A stretch of 23,692 nucleotides of DNA. It comes from an uncultured Christensenellaceae bacterium. GTDB taxonomy: Bacteria > Bacillota > Clostridia > Christensenellales > Borkfalkiaceae. The position numbers and the translations under genes are program-made. This document shows, piece after piece, positions 18,201-23,692 of the stretch; within the stretch, counting starts at the first letter, position 1, and every line of letters starts with the position of its first letter. Location: the NCBI GenBank assembly GCA_910588615.1, contig CAJUOI010000030.1:1-23692 (forward strand). The letters run 5' to 3'. Below the pieces are notes generated by a model that was not told where the DNA came from, searched no databases, and worked only from the letters and a program-made list of their open reading frames with translations.

Positions 18201-21200
18201 GGGCAAATCCGTTCCGTAGGAGAAATCGAGGAAGCCCGCGGGTTTCAGCGTAGGATAAACGGAGGCTGCGAAAATCGTATTCCGATCCTTGTTATAGGCG
18301 CCCCAGTTCCAACGCATCACGTTGGGAGTGCTCGCCCAACCGTTGGTTGCCTTCGACAGCGTAACCGCCGTAAGATAGGTCTTTACGACCGTTCCGTCAT
18401 CGCCCGTCGATTCGATGTTGCTGATAAATTCGAATCCGTTTACGTTTTGCACTTCTTTTCCGTTCACCGTTTCTACGATGGGATCGACGAAGCTCTTCAA
18501 ATAATACCGTTGCGGTTTGAGTGCGTTCAGCTCGTTTTTCGCAGCCGCCCCCACCACTTGCCCTCTGCCGTCTACGGTGAAGTAAACAATGCCGTTTGCG
18601 TCCTTTACGGTTGCCGTATTAAAGTCAATCGCCATAGGATCGGTAACGGTTTCGGGAATGAGCGCAAAGCGGTAGCTTGCACCCGTAAATTTCAATCCCG
18701 AAGAAATAAAGTTGACTGCAGGATCGAAGCCGTTAAACGACCATGCGGGAATCTGCGGCGATACGCGCCAGCCGTTGTCTGCGGGGGTTATATGATAGAA
18801 CAGCTTTAACTTACCGTCTACGATTTGGAAATAGTCGCCCGCTTTGTCGATTTGCTCCTGCGTAAAGCCGTCGGGCTCGCTCTCCGATTTCAGCGTAAGC
18901 GTCGCGTTCCAACGGGCGAACACGTTGTTGTAAAGCGTAAACGTAACGGATACTTTGCCCACGTTGACGTAATCCGCATCGTCGAAGGAATGCCTAAAAT
19001 ATTGGTTCGGCTGGATAGACGTATAAGCAGGCAAGCCCGTGTATTCCACGTCGCGCAAATACAGCCTGTTTTCATCCAAAAGTTCCTTATAAAAACTCGC
19101 AACTTTGATATCCTGATACCAAACGGTGTTGAAATTGTACTTCAAACGGTCGGGAGAATCCGCCCCGCTTTCCGCTCCGCCTACGGTAACGTAGTTTTGG
19201 GCGGCGATGCGGAAGTAGAAGGTGTATTCCCCCGCAGCGACCGTTGCTACAAGCTTCAACATATCTTCTTCCGAACTGTAAACGAAATTGCCCGATCCTT
19301 CGCGGTTGTAGGTAATTTCAACCTCGGAATCGTAATAAGTCCGCGCCGCTTCCGTAGCCCAATAGCCGGACTTGGCGTCGAGGCAGTGATTCAGCGTGTT
19401 TTCGAGCGCCGTTTTTTCCGACGCGATGCTGCCGTGCAGCTTCTTCGCATCCAGCGCATAAGCGTTACCCCCCCCCTGCATTGCTGCGTGCAACCCGGCA
19501 ACCGCTTCGGCACCCATCTCCTTGGGCTTTACGGTAATTTCGTACGAGTTGGTAATTGCATCGTAAGATTTTCCCTCCGCGTCCTTTGCCGCGTCGCCGT
19601 AGAACGTAACGACGTAAACGCCCGCAGGCATTGCGGTGTTGATATAGTAACTCATATCGTCGAGCGCGCCCTTCGATTTCAGCGTAACCGAACCGCCGCC
19701 CACGGGCTTATAGACGATTTCACTTTGAATATCCGAATTATCCGCCTTGGCGCCGTAAGCAAGCCTCGGCGTTTTTACGTCGATTTTGTCCTCGTAAATC
19801 CATTCGTTTACGGGAACGTTGTCCTGAAAAGCAAGCGAATATACGGGCGTCTCGTCATTGGCTTCGCCCGTAACGCTGCTGTCTACAAAGAAATTCGTTT
19901 GCGAAACGATATACCAACGCTTGCGCAGGCGCGCACTCGTTTCGTCCTTTCTGTCGACGGTAACACCCGTCTGGGCGTCGGACATCGTATCGCTCGATTC
20001 CCCGAAATCGAACGCATAGTTCGTTTCGTAGTTGTTTCCCGACAGCGCCTCGCTGATGGGATTCGGGCGCAGCGTGAAATAGGAAACGTAAACGTTCGAA
20101 CCGATTGCGGAAAATTCACCGTTCGGCTCGGCAGTATATTTCAGCTCGTTTATGCCGCTCAACTCGATGGAAACGTTATTTCCCGTATAATAAACGTAGG
20201 CGTTCGTAACGTGAATATCCTCGTTTTCATCGAACAGATCCAGTCCCTCCTGCTGCGTAAGGAAGTAACCTGTACTATAATGGTATAGCTGAGTATTTTC
20301 GCCGCGCAGCTCCGTGCTGTCTGCGCCTGCAGTTACGAAACTCGGTAGCTTCCCGAGCGAGGACAAATCGATTTTCCGACGGGCAACCGTAACGGTTGCA
20401 GTAAAGATGTACTCGCCGTCGTTGTATGCGGTGTCCCACTCGCCCCAACGGGGATCGAGCCGCACTCTCAGATAATACGTTCCCGCATTCTGAACGTATG
20501 TAGGCAATTTATCGCCCGAACGAGGCGAATTATTACTGGCGTAAACGAAGGGGTTGACGTATCCGATATAAGCCGAATTGTTCCTATCGTTTAACTCAAC
20601 GACGTAGTCTTGTCCCCCGTTGTCCGCTTCGGGTAAGCCAAGCGCGGCTTCGAACGTTGCGAAGGCGTTATCATCCAAAACGAAGTCCTTGCCGTTAACG
20701 GAATTCGTTTCCCCAAATGCGTAGTCTTGATCGTTGACGGTAGGTTTCGCAATATTTTTCGTGTAAAGATTGATCGCGCCCGTTTCTTTGCCCGTAAACA
20801 TCGTACGGACAGATACCGCCTCACCGCTGTAATCGGCGTTGCCGTACCAAACGGTACTTTTCATGTTGCTCAGTACGGGACTTGCAAATGCGTTGGCATT
20901 GTCTTGTCCCCCGTTCGCCCAATCGCCTGTAGGATATTTAATGTAAGTATAGTCATAACCGCTCAATCGTTTAGTGTAAGTAATGGCGGAACTGCCGTTT
21001 GGCGCTATCGTCGAGTTAGGATTTTTTACATAATCGGAATCGTTAAAAAAGCGTTCCGCCATATCGTTCTGGTTTAAAGTAAGCGATACGCTGTCCGCGT
21101 TGGCAACGTTGGCGACAATAGGAATCTGATAATGCTTTATACCGGAAGGCAAATACCCGTATGAACCGTTAAACGCTTTATATAATTCGTAGTCCTCAAA

Positions 21201-23003
21201 AATTACGTGCCGCGTTTCCGACCCCACAAAAGCATTCGATGCAATCGAATAATCGGAAACATCGTACTTTCCGTTCGCTCCTTTCGTCTTATGAAAATAA
21301 AACCACTGGTCAACCGTTTCCGTTCCACCGCCGAAAGCGTTTGCGCCAATCTTCGTCGCATACGTTTCCAAATAGTTCACGCGTGAATTATAGAAAGCAT
21401 TTGATCCAATCGACTTGCAAATTTCCGGCAGAACGACTTTTCTGCACCAAACGTTGTTTGCAAAATTATCGGCAATCCCGTATTCGTTCACTTCATCGTC
21501 AAATTTATTTTTTCTTTTTTGCCCGTCGCAGTCGATATAATCATACGCTACTCCGCGACGGCGGTCGCTAAGCTCCGAAAAGTCTTCTTTATCGGGAAAC
21601 ACGAACACTTTACTCGTATTCTCACCCGTCTCCCCCGCAAGCGAAAGCGCAAACCAACCCGAGGGGTTTTTTGAAAATAAAAAACCGCTCCGTCCCGTAT
21701 CGAGCACGCCGTTTTGTGGTGCGCCGCCAAACACGTACAAGGTACTGTCTCGATAGGCTTCTAATTTCGTACACCCCTTAAACACGTTCGGTTCCATTGC
21801 AAGTCCGCTCGGCGTTTCCACGTGCAGTAAGGACTCGCACGACGCAAATGCGTAATCGCCCAAAGACGTAACGCTCGTCGGAATATTTACGTCAATCAGC
21901 CCCATTCTGTAAAGGGCATAATCTTCTATGGTCATAACGCCCGTTGTATTTGCAGTGGAATTTGCACCCGGCAAAATCATAAAAGACATTCCGCAGCCCA
22001 TAAACGCGCTCTTTCCGATATCTGCTTTCGTCGTCCTGTTAACGCGTTGTTCCGTTTCCGCATGAGCCGCGTCGGTCCCCTCAATGTAAGACAATCTACT
22101 GTCCTCGGGGAAATACACGCCCGCCAAACGCTCGCGCGGTTGCCAAAACCAAGGCTCCGTATCGCATAAACCGATTTGCCCAGTCAAAAAGCAACCAAAA
22201 TCGGTAAAGTCCGTTTCGGTCGCAGGCTCACGAATTATTGTATTGAAATTCTCTTCGGACTCAGCAAAATACTTCCAATGATTTGCAACATATGCGGCAC
22301 TGCCTTTTCCCACCCCAACGACGTCCTTAGGCACGATCAAAGCATACTTAACACTCGTGCCGGCAAGCTGCGTCGTGCCGGCAAATTTCACATAAATGCC
22401 CGTAGAAGATGCGGTATCTCCAAGCATACCGCTTTTAATTTCACCGTTTTCGGCAATTGTGTCTGGTTGGTCGAGCTTAGAATAATCAACACCGTGAATA
22501 TCCGCTTTCCAACCGTAAAGAACACGCCCCTCCTCGCTGTCCTTTTCGCCGGTCGTATAAATATAAGATTCCACGTTGAAATACTGATTAGCGGGAATTC
22601 CGTAAATATTATTCGTCAGCTTATAGCCGTCCTCATCCGTTTGGTGCGTGCAGTAGATTCCGTCGCTCTCACACGTATCCTTTACTTTATTTCCAAAAAC
22701 ATCCTTTTCGTAATTGGTCTTTTTATAATGATATTGTCCGGCGTGTATCCCGTCGGGGTACATATCGCCGCGGTCGCCGATTTCATTATTGTTGTTTTCG
22801 TCCTCGACGTCGACGGGACCCAAAACGTAGTCGATAGGATAACGCCCCATCAAATCGAGCATCGTTACCCTGTCGCCCTCCGCCGCCTTTGTTTCCCGTT
22901 TCGGAACGAACACGGTCAGCAAAACGGCAAAAGCCAAAAATACCGCCGCAAGCACTGCGACGATTACCGTAACTGATTTTCTCTTTGATTTTACTTGTCT
23001 CAT
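9249..23003 (-). CDS. Giant BspA-LRR / Ig-like repeat surface protein (4584 aa)
   Basis: This 13.75-kb gene encodes a probable cell-surface protein. From the ATG at 23003: a basic N-terminus (MRQVKSKRKS), a hydrophobic signal/anchor (about 10-33) with a possible cleavage site in ETKAAEG; about 250 residues of unknown type, Asn/Asp/Tyr-rich; BspA-type leucine-rich repeats (about 290-610, e.g. SLGDYAFASCESL and SIGSNAFYNS); a long region (610-1408) with Ig/MBG-like stretches; about 29 divergent repeats (1409-4550); one membrane helix (4555-4578); and a cytoplasmic RRYREC end. There is no LPXTG sortase motif. BspA LRRs and Ig-like repeats are known in adhesins; binding to host or bacterial partners is inference. 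I chose 23003 over 23069 because an AAGGAG SD lies 7 bases upstream and the extra 22 residues precede a normal signal sequence. A G9 tract lies at codons 1176-1179. The frame is open throughout. Confidence 0.9.
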   Translation of the reverse strand: MRQVKSKRKSVTVIVAVLAAVFLAFAVLLTVFVPKRETKAAEGDRVTMLDLMGRYPIDYVLGPVDVEDENNNNEIGDRGDMYPDGIHAGQYHYKKTNYEKDVFGNKVKDTCESDGIYCTHQTDEDGYKLTNNIYGIPANQYFNVESYIYTTGEKDSEEGRVLYGWKADIHGVDYSKLDQPDTIAENGEIKSGMLGDTASSTGIYVKFAGTTQLAGTSVKYALIVPKDVVGVGKGSAAYVANHWKYFAESEENFNTIIREPATETDFTDFGCFLTGQIGLCDTEPWFWQPRERLAGVYFPEDSRLSYIEGTDAAHAETEQRVNRTTKADIGKSAFMGCGMSFMILPGANSTANTTGVMTIEDYALYRMGLIDVNIPTSVTSLGDYAFASCESLLHVETPSGLAMEPNVFKGCTKLEAYRDSTLYVFGGAPQNGVLDTGRSGFLFSKNPSGWFALSLAGETGENTSKVFVFPDKEDFSELSDRRRGVAYDYIDCDGQKRKNKFDDEVNEYGIADNFANNVWCRKVVLPEICKSIGSNAFYNSRVNYLETYATKIGANAFGGGTETVDQWFYFHKTKGANGKYDVSDYSIASNAFVGSETRHVIFEDYELYKAFNGSYGYLPSGIKHYQIPIVANVANADSVSLTLNQNDMAERFFNDSDYVKNPNSTIAPNGSSAITYTKRLSGYDYTYIKYPTGDWANGGQDNANAFASPVLSNMKSTVWYGNADYSGEAVSVRTMFTGKETGAINLYTKNIAKPTVNDQDYAFGETNSVNGKDFVLDDNAFATFEAALGLPEADNGGQDYVVELNDRNNSAYIGYVNPFVYASNNSPRSGDKLPTYVQNAGTYYLRVRLDPRWGEWDTAYNDGEYIFTATVTVARRKIDLSSLGKLPSFVTAGADSTELRGENTQLYHYSTGYFLTQQEGLDLFDENEDIHVTNAYVYYTGNNVSIELSGINELKYTAEPNGEFSAIGSNVYVSYFTLRPNPISEALSGNNYETNYAFDFGESSDTMSDAQTGVTVDRKDETSARLRKRWYIVSQTNFFVDSSVTGEANDETPVYSLAFQDNVPVNEWIYEDKIDVKTPRLAYGAKADNSDIQSEIVYKPVGGGSVTLKSKGALDDMSYYINTAMPAGVYVVTFYGDAAKDAEGKSYDAITNSYEITVKPKEMGAEAVAGLHAAMQGGGNAYALDAKKLHGSIASEKTALENTLNHCLDAKSGYWATEAARTYYDSEVEITYNREGSGNFVYSSEEDMLKLVATVAAGEYTFYFRIAAQNYVTVGGAESGADSPDRLKYNFNTVWYQDIKVASFYKELLDENRLYLRDVEYTGLPAYTSIQPNQYFRHSFDDADYVNVGKVSVTFTLYNNVFARWNATLTLKSESEPDGFTQEQIDKAGDYFQIVDGKLKLFYHITPADNGWRVSPQIPAWSFNGFDPAVNFISSGLKFTGASYRFALIPETVTDPMAIDFNTATVKDANGIVYFTVDGRGQVVGAAAKNELNALKPQRYYLKSFVDPIVETVNGKEVQNVNGFEFISNIESTGDDGTVVKTYLTAVTLSKATNGWASTPNVMRWNWGAYNKDRNTIFAASVYPTLKPAGFLDFSYGTDLPEITYYIANEAGETITGNFKTVNDTVTVDGKSKTVAEILGGLAAGSYILHTSIGGTDYYEEIKDSSLEFKISSAVNTWETQPGLTGWTYRAFSDSNFRAGVPTFGAERTVVYTLYQGDCTFGDLPNTSLKTLTVIGGALSAADIAYLDELAVDTYTLVASLSEDAQGNYGALEQRISFLVTRLTNSWTTQPRLTSYPYHGFVTSNFLAGVPTYPEEGGTVYYAILNAVPTSVPTKKTEFDALGGKSFTSINDVKDYLNGLTFGTYYFAAFAAGADNYTELFLYASFDVTGTGNTWTEGKIPSITGWTYNGFDAGLLGDADALYGTDTLRYSVLNVNEEGNIIQGSYALSETLEGGETKTAFTAGELVLKLNSLGAGRYVLVASIAKTENYDALTHEVRFIVTKAANAWENNTPPTITGWTYGDTPHSATSANPVVKEGASITTKYFKAENVNGEWVATAQEVTDLASAGYGTYAMVVTVSVDGDKNYLPLVHTAIFEIARGSGHWAIAPELTLTWKWGVAVEEIEATALYNAAVNPPETLKIRYTIQGASGTQFTEITVGKEDLLDTLRKLSVGVYDVTVFVDTADNDNYTYETRPSRITVTEAEFTFTNASTDGWTWGAADKLFTLAEVGKVLSGELAEADAAVKYGYRKSGDTNWTAIADISTVCNTLYGLNAGTYEVRIEVGFANYTPIDETVSFTISKASYTWGTNPAGATWEWDDKDHSAQTLVKPTVSDVDGAEVTLEYTLNNTTYGTFETLLQFLQTEATEGEYKVFVNVKTVAGQNDPATNYESLTGNMFTVKINAATNGWKNPAPAANEVYTRVYGTDLENKIADAEADFGTVVYSLNEDGTGTITFNGSTVKDIDGLNAWANSLSKGEYVFYTVVIGEAGKYNGLSVKRTIRVNGLPSYWANESVLPGLAANEHKHEFVYTDALSFGAGNVTLPVGKEGTTTYTLQYKNYKDEAINPTTRSSVTEVYAWMNDTTGKAIAGTYTIEATFSPSNENYATLIYTVTVVVERAQLVWDVDFEKTEYDGAYGEIEVPTPSITGAGVKAPIAIKITDSRGTEYEIEGTLSDFVKTLNTGDYVITYSVADTLDYIGLKGGTVRMFIRAVNNVWRATDNVSAAQWTDGYTWTYKRGDDTLSDRLQINVEFASAVIGAVQVSFNGASLTYRDAESLNEYLTGQDLAAGRYTLRFSVEAGENGNYNGLVSNCTVVIERTVNDWTNKDAITNYVGTGKVDIEKLVVPQARVFGINGQSLVRYEIKNLDGTSRGTYTADGIRDAIAALTNGTYTVIARIGVGEAPAGSSDALTGAWNLYKKNYEPLETSFTITLTPNPNGWTTPFEGNEWVYGEKVNQAGSKVTIERPVAQYGNDEISYTLSGKTVDGKPIDPQTFINTEWLPAVAAEKVFDALIAALNKLLPGTYTVTASIAGNDVYYAPETATVLFVVSRAANGWSDDTTADNEDVEWIYEAGVGAGKNQAIVFNQNHGTLKITVNGRNVTEDIKNLEGATFTDKLNKYLSTLSATAQGTAHTIIASVEADGEYSGLTRTVRLTVKRTSNDWTQSLGLTAKNGTTNKWTWDNKTVNGYDQFVNANFSFVAPIPVHGESVVISVYKVTVNGGIESEAEEFTYTLNLIGENRQLLESELSALYNRIIGLDVVSGNDYYYMVATVAYSENYDELNSGRVQFTVTQATNAWTTTPRIQGWDYDGTTAQPTSEAKYGANTVKYYYAAVAAEEVGESVKEPISEKSWTENLPMAADTYWLKAVVDATDNYAVLVGYCKFAINQAENAWVNMPGVIPWAWNGYDINANLFSGSARSNREVTFKITVDDGSQTGLPLKESDFTANVSGLTEFNEKGFTLITVEGSDMKIVSDTVAKLLNVLRPGKYLLLANAPSGENLAPIEGTAKFTVSPANNEWKTEGNQTLTPNVLSFVYGQFAASDFRAGETKYGTGSVLYSVTGQDNDKNSVGGKEAGTKRSAADIAKYIKTLPAGSYVLRAWNPAGATYGAFYSEEASYLVVFNVTRAENAWSQGGKPAASISIDYTALRDLTDIGALTDFVRPVAASGTNVMFSVLNSSQGSIGDGYNELTYADLLKALQEIGYGSFIIRAYVGVSCNYTAISADTSLTITRLGNAFQGLPAHNRVSGSWLAATEGGNDLSDFTEIKADRGKVVYNYNGTDYDYAGIVGYLKEQNAGAYNITVSVTGTNEYEGLADTTIRVDIEAATNSWKNGWTADSSLNIPEATVRANATWAWGSAVTWNKAVPVYGDTVFVEIRKQGAASATYYITVNYGTENGGDGGESAIRSINSALKSLDVGTYTITVTAPAGANWNQLSKGKDFVIEAAANRWTKDPVIEGNGVKEEEGSAKRAYVWTYGTSVTFSAADAFGSKITLEYFGADGTSKLSEMPTAAGSYIVRFIAKEDTPEGKAPNYQTITQDVKITIDKASGFFIEHISANGWVWERFDRTVNRFAATAEEGEVTFAVLNGRGEVVEIEGQRLEGMKLVDVFGERLVEEKFVPYLNKLTAATYKLRASVSETENYLPVHEEVDFVITVATNTWTTIPSVVPWALNQWDEKVNSPVAEAQYGYVTISITQEGSNILYYYSYYDETEGKYVVKINKLNLAEIGWYTMTAEVPAAEGKYQGTQSDKSLRGSMRFQIFVQGSSDEVNYWTVNPAISYWTATTDKEEILDSYLPIGKPARGLPYFVFYKGELNALTGKYERGEEITAASDYFVRIDKGTTYFKDWYLPMAPGHYFMFAYAEREGVASDKLEPQRAIEFDIYERANRFTQDPRIDTLLYLGDRANEGWGAHSAEVLEGKVTYSFINLGTGEVSDALPSAPGQYRLVATATALFCGEISKYADFTVELSPNSWVSAPSIKEWTAEFAPNDPTAAALIGSEHIKYSYARADAPDVRFTERPTEEGSYIMYAELALDGYETLTAEYAFTVAPAYDTTFLIVDIVLGCLVAIFTVVVIYYAIRRYREC
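9258..9353 (-). other. C-terminal membrane anchor of the giant protein
   Basis: The last 34 residues begin YDTTFLIVDIVLG, continue as an uninterrupted hydrophobic helix and end in basic RRYREC. With an N-terminal signal this predicts an extracellular protein held by a C-terminal transmembrane helix, not by sortase. Confidence 0.85.
9264..9269 (-). promoter_or_regulatory. SD of the membrane partner gene inside the end of the giant gene
   Basis: AGGAGG on the minus strand lies within the final codons of the giant gene, 8 bases before the ATG at 9255. The start and the upstream stop overlap by 7 bases, so ribosomes ending the giant protein can re-initiate on the partner. Confidence 0.85.
9363..18779 (-). 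repeat. Tandem array of about 29 Ig-like protein repeats
   Basis: Each unit, about 85-145 residues, opens with a N-x-W motif (as in TNAWTTTPRIQGWDYDG) followed by a second W-x-Y/W. It then has a Y-G or similar turn, a short strand block, a L-x-x-G-x-Y-x-L/V-x-A/V strand and a closing N-Y-x-x-L-x-x-x-x-x-F-x-V strand that runs into the next N-x-W. I counted 29 openings by eye; the first is at 18779 (residue 1409), then 18347, 17981, 17654, 17330, 16991 and 16700. Units are strongly diverged in sequence, but some share exact DNA blocks. The fold is inferred to be Ig-like beta-sandwich. Confidence 0.85.
19468..19476 (-). repeat. G9 homopolymer within the giant gene (possible phase-variation tract)
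   Basis: Nine consecutive C on the plus strand (G on the coding strand) lie inside codons 1176-1179 (Q-G-G-G). Translating the shifted frames by hand, one extra G gives TAA directly after the tract. Loss of one G gives TGA about 26 codons later (19391-19393). Either change would remove the whole repeat array and the membrane anchor. Confidence 0.75.
21180..22136 (-). other. BspA-type leucine-rich repeat region of the giant protein
   Basis: Roughly residues 290-610 contain repeated I-x-x-x-A-F/Y-x-x-C/S cores: DIGKSAFMGCGMSFMILPG, TIEDYALYRMGLIDVNIPTS, SLGDYAFASCESLLHVETPS, EPNVFKGCTKLEAY, SIGSNAFYNSRVNYLETYA, KIGANAFGGG and SIASNAFVGSETRHVIFED. This is the LRR_5/BspA pattern found in adhesins of oral and gut bacteria and in Trichomonas. 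The repeats are interrupted by non-repeat inserts. Confidence 0.85.
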
Positions 23004-23010
23004 ACCCTCA

Positions 23011-23016
23011 CTCCTT
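23011..23016 (-). promoter_or_regulatory. SD deciding the start of the giant gene
   Basis: AAGGAG on the minus strand lies 7 bases before the ATG at 23003. The in-frame ATG at 23069 has no comparable site. Confidence 0.85.
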
Positions 23017-23136
23017 GAAAACGAAAACTTCTTCTGAGCGTGCCGAACGCTAAATTTGTTAAAAATCAAAACATAACCCGATAGTTTTCTCTTTCGAGAA
23101 TTTAAAATTACAATATATTTATTACCGAATAATTAT

Positions 23137-23165
23137 ATAGTACGCCAAAAAATTTTCGCCGTCAA
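23137..23165 (-). promoter_or_regulatory. Promoter of the giant surface-protein operon
   Basis: On the minus strand TTGACG (23165-23160) and TACTAT (23142-23137) are 17 bases apart, in an AT-rich region that differs sharply from the coding DNA. The leader would be about 125 nt and contains a small hairpin with a GAAA loop (arms 23100-23096 and 23091-23087). An alternative -10, TATAAT, overlaps but would give a spacer of about 22 bases. Confidence 0.65.
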
Positions 23166-23455
23166 GCAAAATTCGACATTTATTCACATATATCTACAAC
23201 TTTTTTAGTAAATTTCAACCATATGCGTTTTTTAAAGGAAATTCTTACTATATCTATGCCGTTTTGCACCCCATATGCCCTTTTTTTCACCAAAACTCAA
23301 CTATGGTGTCGAATTTCAAAAACCATCTTTCCACACTGCTTACGTTTGCATTTCACGACACGGGGATGGGATTACCGCAACAAACACGGTACGTTATCTA
23401 TATTTGCTTGCCCGAAATTGGCGGGCGGTAATTGCGTTTGAACGTGGACGGAATA
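23166..23455. other. Intergenic region upstream of the giant operon, no gene seen
   Basis: I see no convincing gene here. The short open frames (for example 23223-23441 on the plus strand) lack an SD and family-like sequence. A small hairpin (GCCCG with CGGGC, near 23410-23427) is the only structure noted. The left part is AT-rich and includes the promoter upstream region of the giant gene. Confidence 0.6.
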
Positions 23456-23560
23456 CGCCGCCTTGACAAATTGTAAAGGGCGACGATTTATCTCCCGTAA
23501 GGCATAAAACCGTCGTCGCCTACGGCGCAAACCCTTGACAATTTATCTGCGGCGGCATTT
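23456..23560. repeat. Long imperfect palindrome, possible MITE-like element
   Basis: Nested inverted arms run inward: GCCGCC with GGCGGC; 23465-23480 with 23532-23547 (14 of 16 bases complementary); and GGCGACGA (23479-23486) with TCGTCGCC (23513-23520). An 11-base bulge lies on the right arm. The two long arms also share a 9-base direct repeat CCTTGACAA (23461-23469 and 23533-23541). An alternative pairing of 23495-23502 with 23519-23525 conflicts with the inner stem. No coding role is evident. Confidence 0.6.
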
Positions 23561-23629
23561 TTGGCTGGTTAAGACGGTAAGCACCAAAGCGAACAACAAA
23601 ATTTTTAAGCCGCAGTCCGCAACGGACAT
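23543..23629 (-). CDS. Tentative 28-residue hydrophobic peptide
   Basis: A 28-codon frame reads MSVADCGLKILLFALVLTVL and ends TSQKCRRR: short N-terminus, a single hydrophobic stretch, basic end. That layout resembles small membrane peptides, including type I toxins, but there is no SD and no recognised family. A TTGACA (23672-23667) with a TTTTAT 17 bases on could start a nearly leaderless transcript, but it overlaps the terminator hairpin. The frame ends in the palindrome's right arm. This may well be chance. Confidence 0.2.
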   Translation of the reverse strand: MSVADCGLKILLFALVLTVLTSQKCRRR

Positions 23630-23637
23630 ATTTTGTT
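23595..23637. repeat. Small nested inverted repeat
   Basis: AACAAAAT (23595-23602) and ATTTTGTT (23630-23637) flank an inner hairpin GTCCG-CAA-CGGAC (23615-23627). It overlaps the start of the tentative 28-codon frame. Function unknown. Confidence 0.4.
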
Positions 23638-23649
23638 TAATAATAAAAC

Positions 23650-23681
23650 AAAACGAGATTTGAAATGTCAAACCTCGTTTT
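23650..23681. terminator. Terminator hairpin at the right edge
   Basis: Arms 23650-23663 and 23668-23681 pair over 14 positions with one A-C mismatch around a 4-base loop. AAAA on the left and TTTT on the right make it usable in both directions. It probably ends a minus-strand gene lying beyond the window, shielding the giant operon from read-through, but direction cannot be settled here. Confidence 0.75.
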
Positions 23682-23692
23682 TATTTACATAT

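Noticed and set aside
9249..18779. Repeat array as CRISPR or simple DNA tandem repeat
   Set aside because: The periodicity is at protein level with units of about 85-145 codons in one open frame; there are no short identical repeats with regular spacers.
23223..23441. 72-codon plus-strand frame upstream of the giant operon
   Set aside because: No family-like sequence or promoter, a weak AAAGG-like purine match inside the frame only, and composition that looks random; treated as intergenic.

Overview
The window looks like a chromosomal segment of a Gram-positive anaerobe of the Clostridia (Bacillota), plausibly an uncultured gut lineage. Evidence: infC-rpmI-rplT in an operon behind an attenuated leader, the ecfA1-ecfA2-ecfT-truA cluster, strong purine-rich Shine-Dalgarno (SD) sites, sigma-A type promoters, and BspA-type/Ig-like surface repeats. 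The taxonomic placement is inference from gene content. Apart from one small AT-rich acetyltransferase at the left edge, every convincing gene lies on the minus strand, so the units below are read right to left.

Housekeeping part (about 1-7800). A plus-strand GNAT acetyltransferase (65-535) meets the minus-strand genes at a shared bidirectional terminator. In transcription order these are: ecfA1, ecfA2, ecfT (shared module of an ECF-type vitamin/metal importer), truA (tRNA pseudouridine synthase) and an unrecognised membrane protein, packed with overlapping or abutting ends behind a clear promoter at 7767-7795. A second promoter (3516-3544) then drives a leader with an intrinsic attenuator, followed by infC (AUU-type start), rpmI and rplT. 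An intrinsic terminator follows rplT, and right behind it come a TrmH-family rRNA/tRNA methyltransferase and a YebC-family regulator.

Accessory part (about 7800-23692). One promoter (23137-23165) precedes a 13.75-kb gene for a 4584-residue surface protein: signal/anchor segment, about 270 unknown residues, BspA-type leucine-rich repeats, a long linker, about 29 divergent tandem Ig-like repeats and a C-terminal membrane helix with a basic tail. Its last codons overlap the start of a second gene, a single-pass membrane protein with an acidic linker and a predicted cytoplasmic domain. That gene is followed at once by a 74-residue coiled-coil protein and a strong terminator. The three look like one translationally coupled cell-surface module. 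A run of nine G residues inside the giant gene would switch it off if it gained or lost one base, which suggests phase variation.

The intergenic stretches at 7857-7929 and 23456-23560 hold palindromic elements that can fold in more than one way. The right end (23166-23692) otherwise has no convincing gene, only a tentative 28-codon hydrophobic reading frame and a terminator hairpin.
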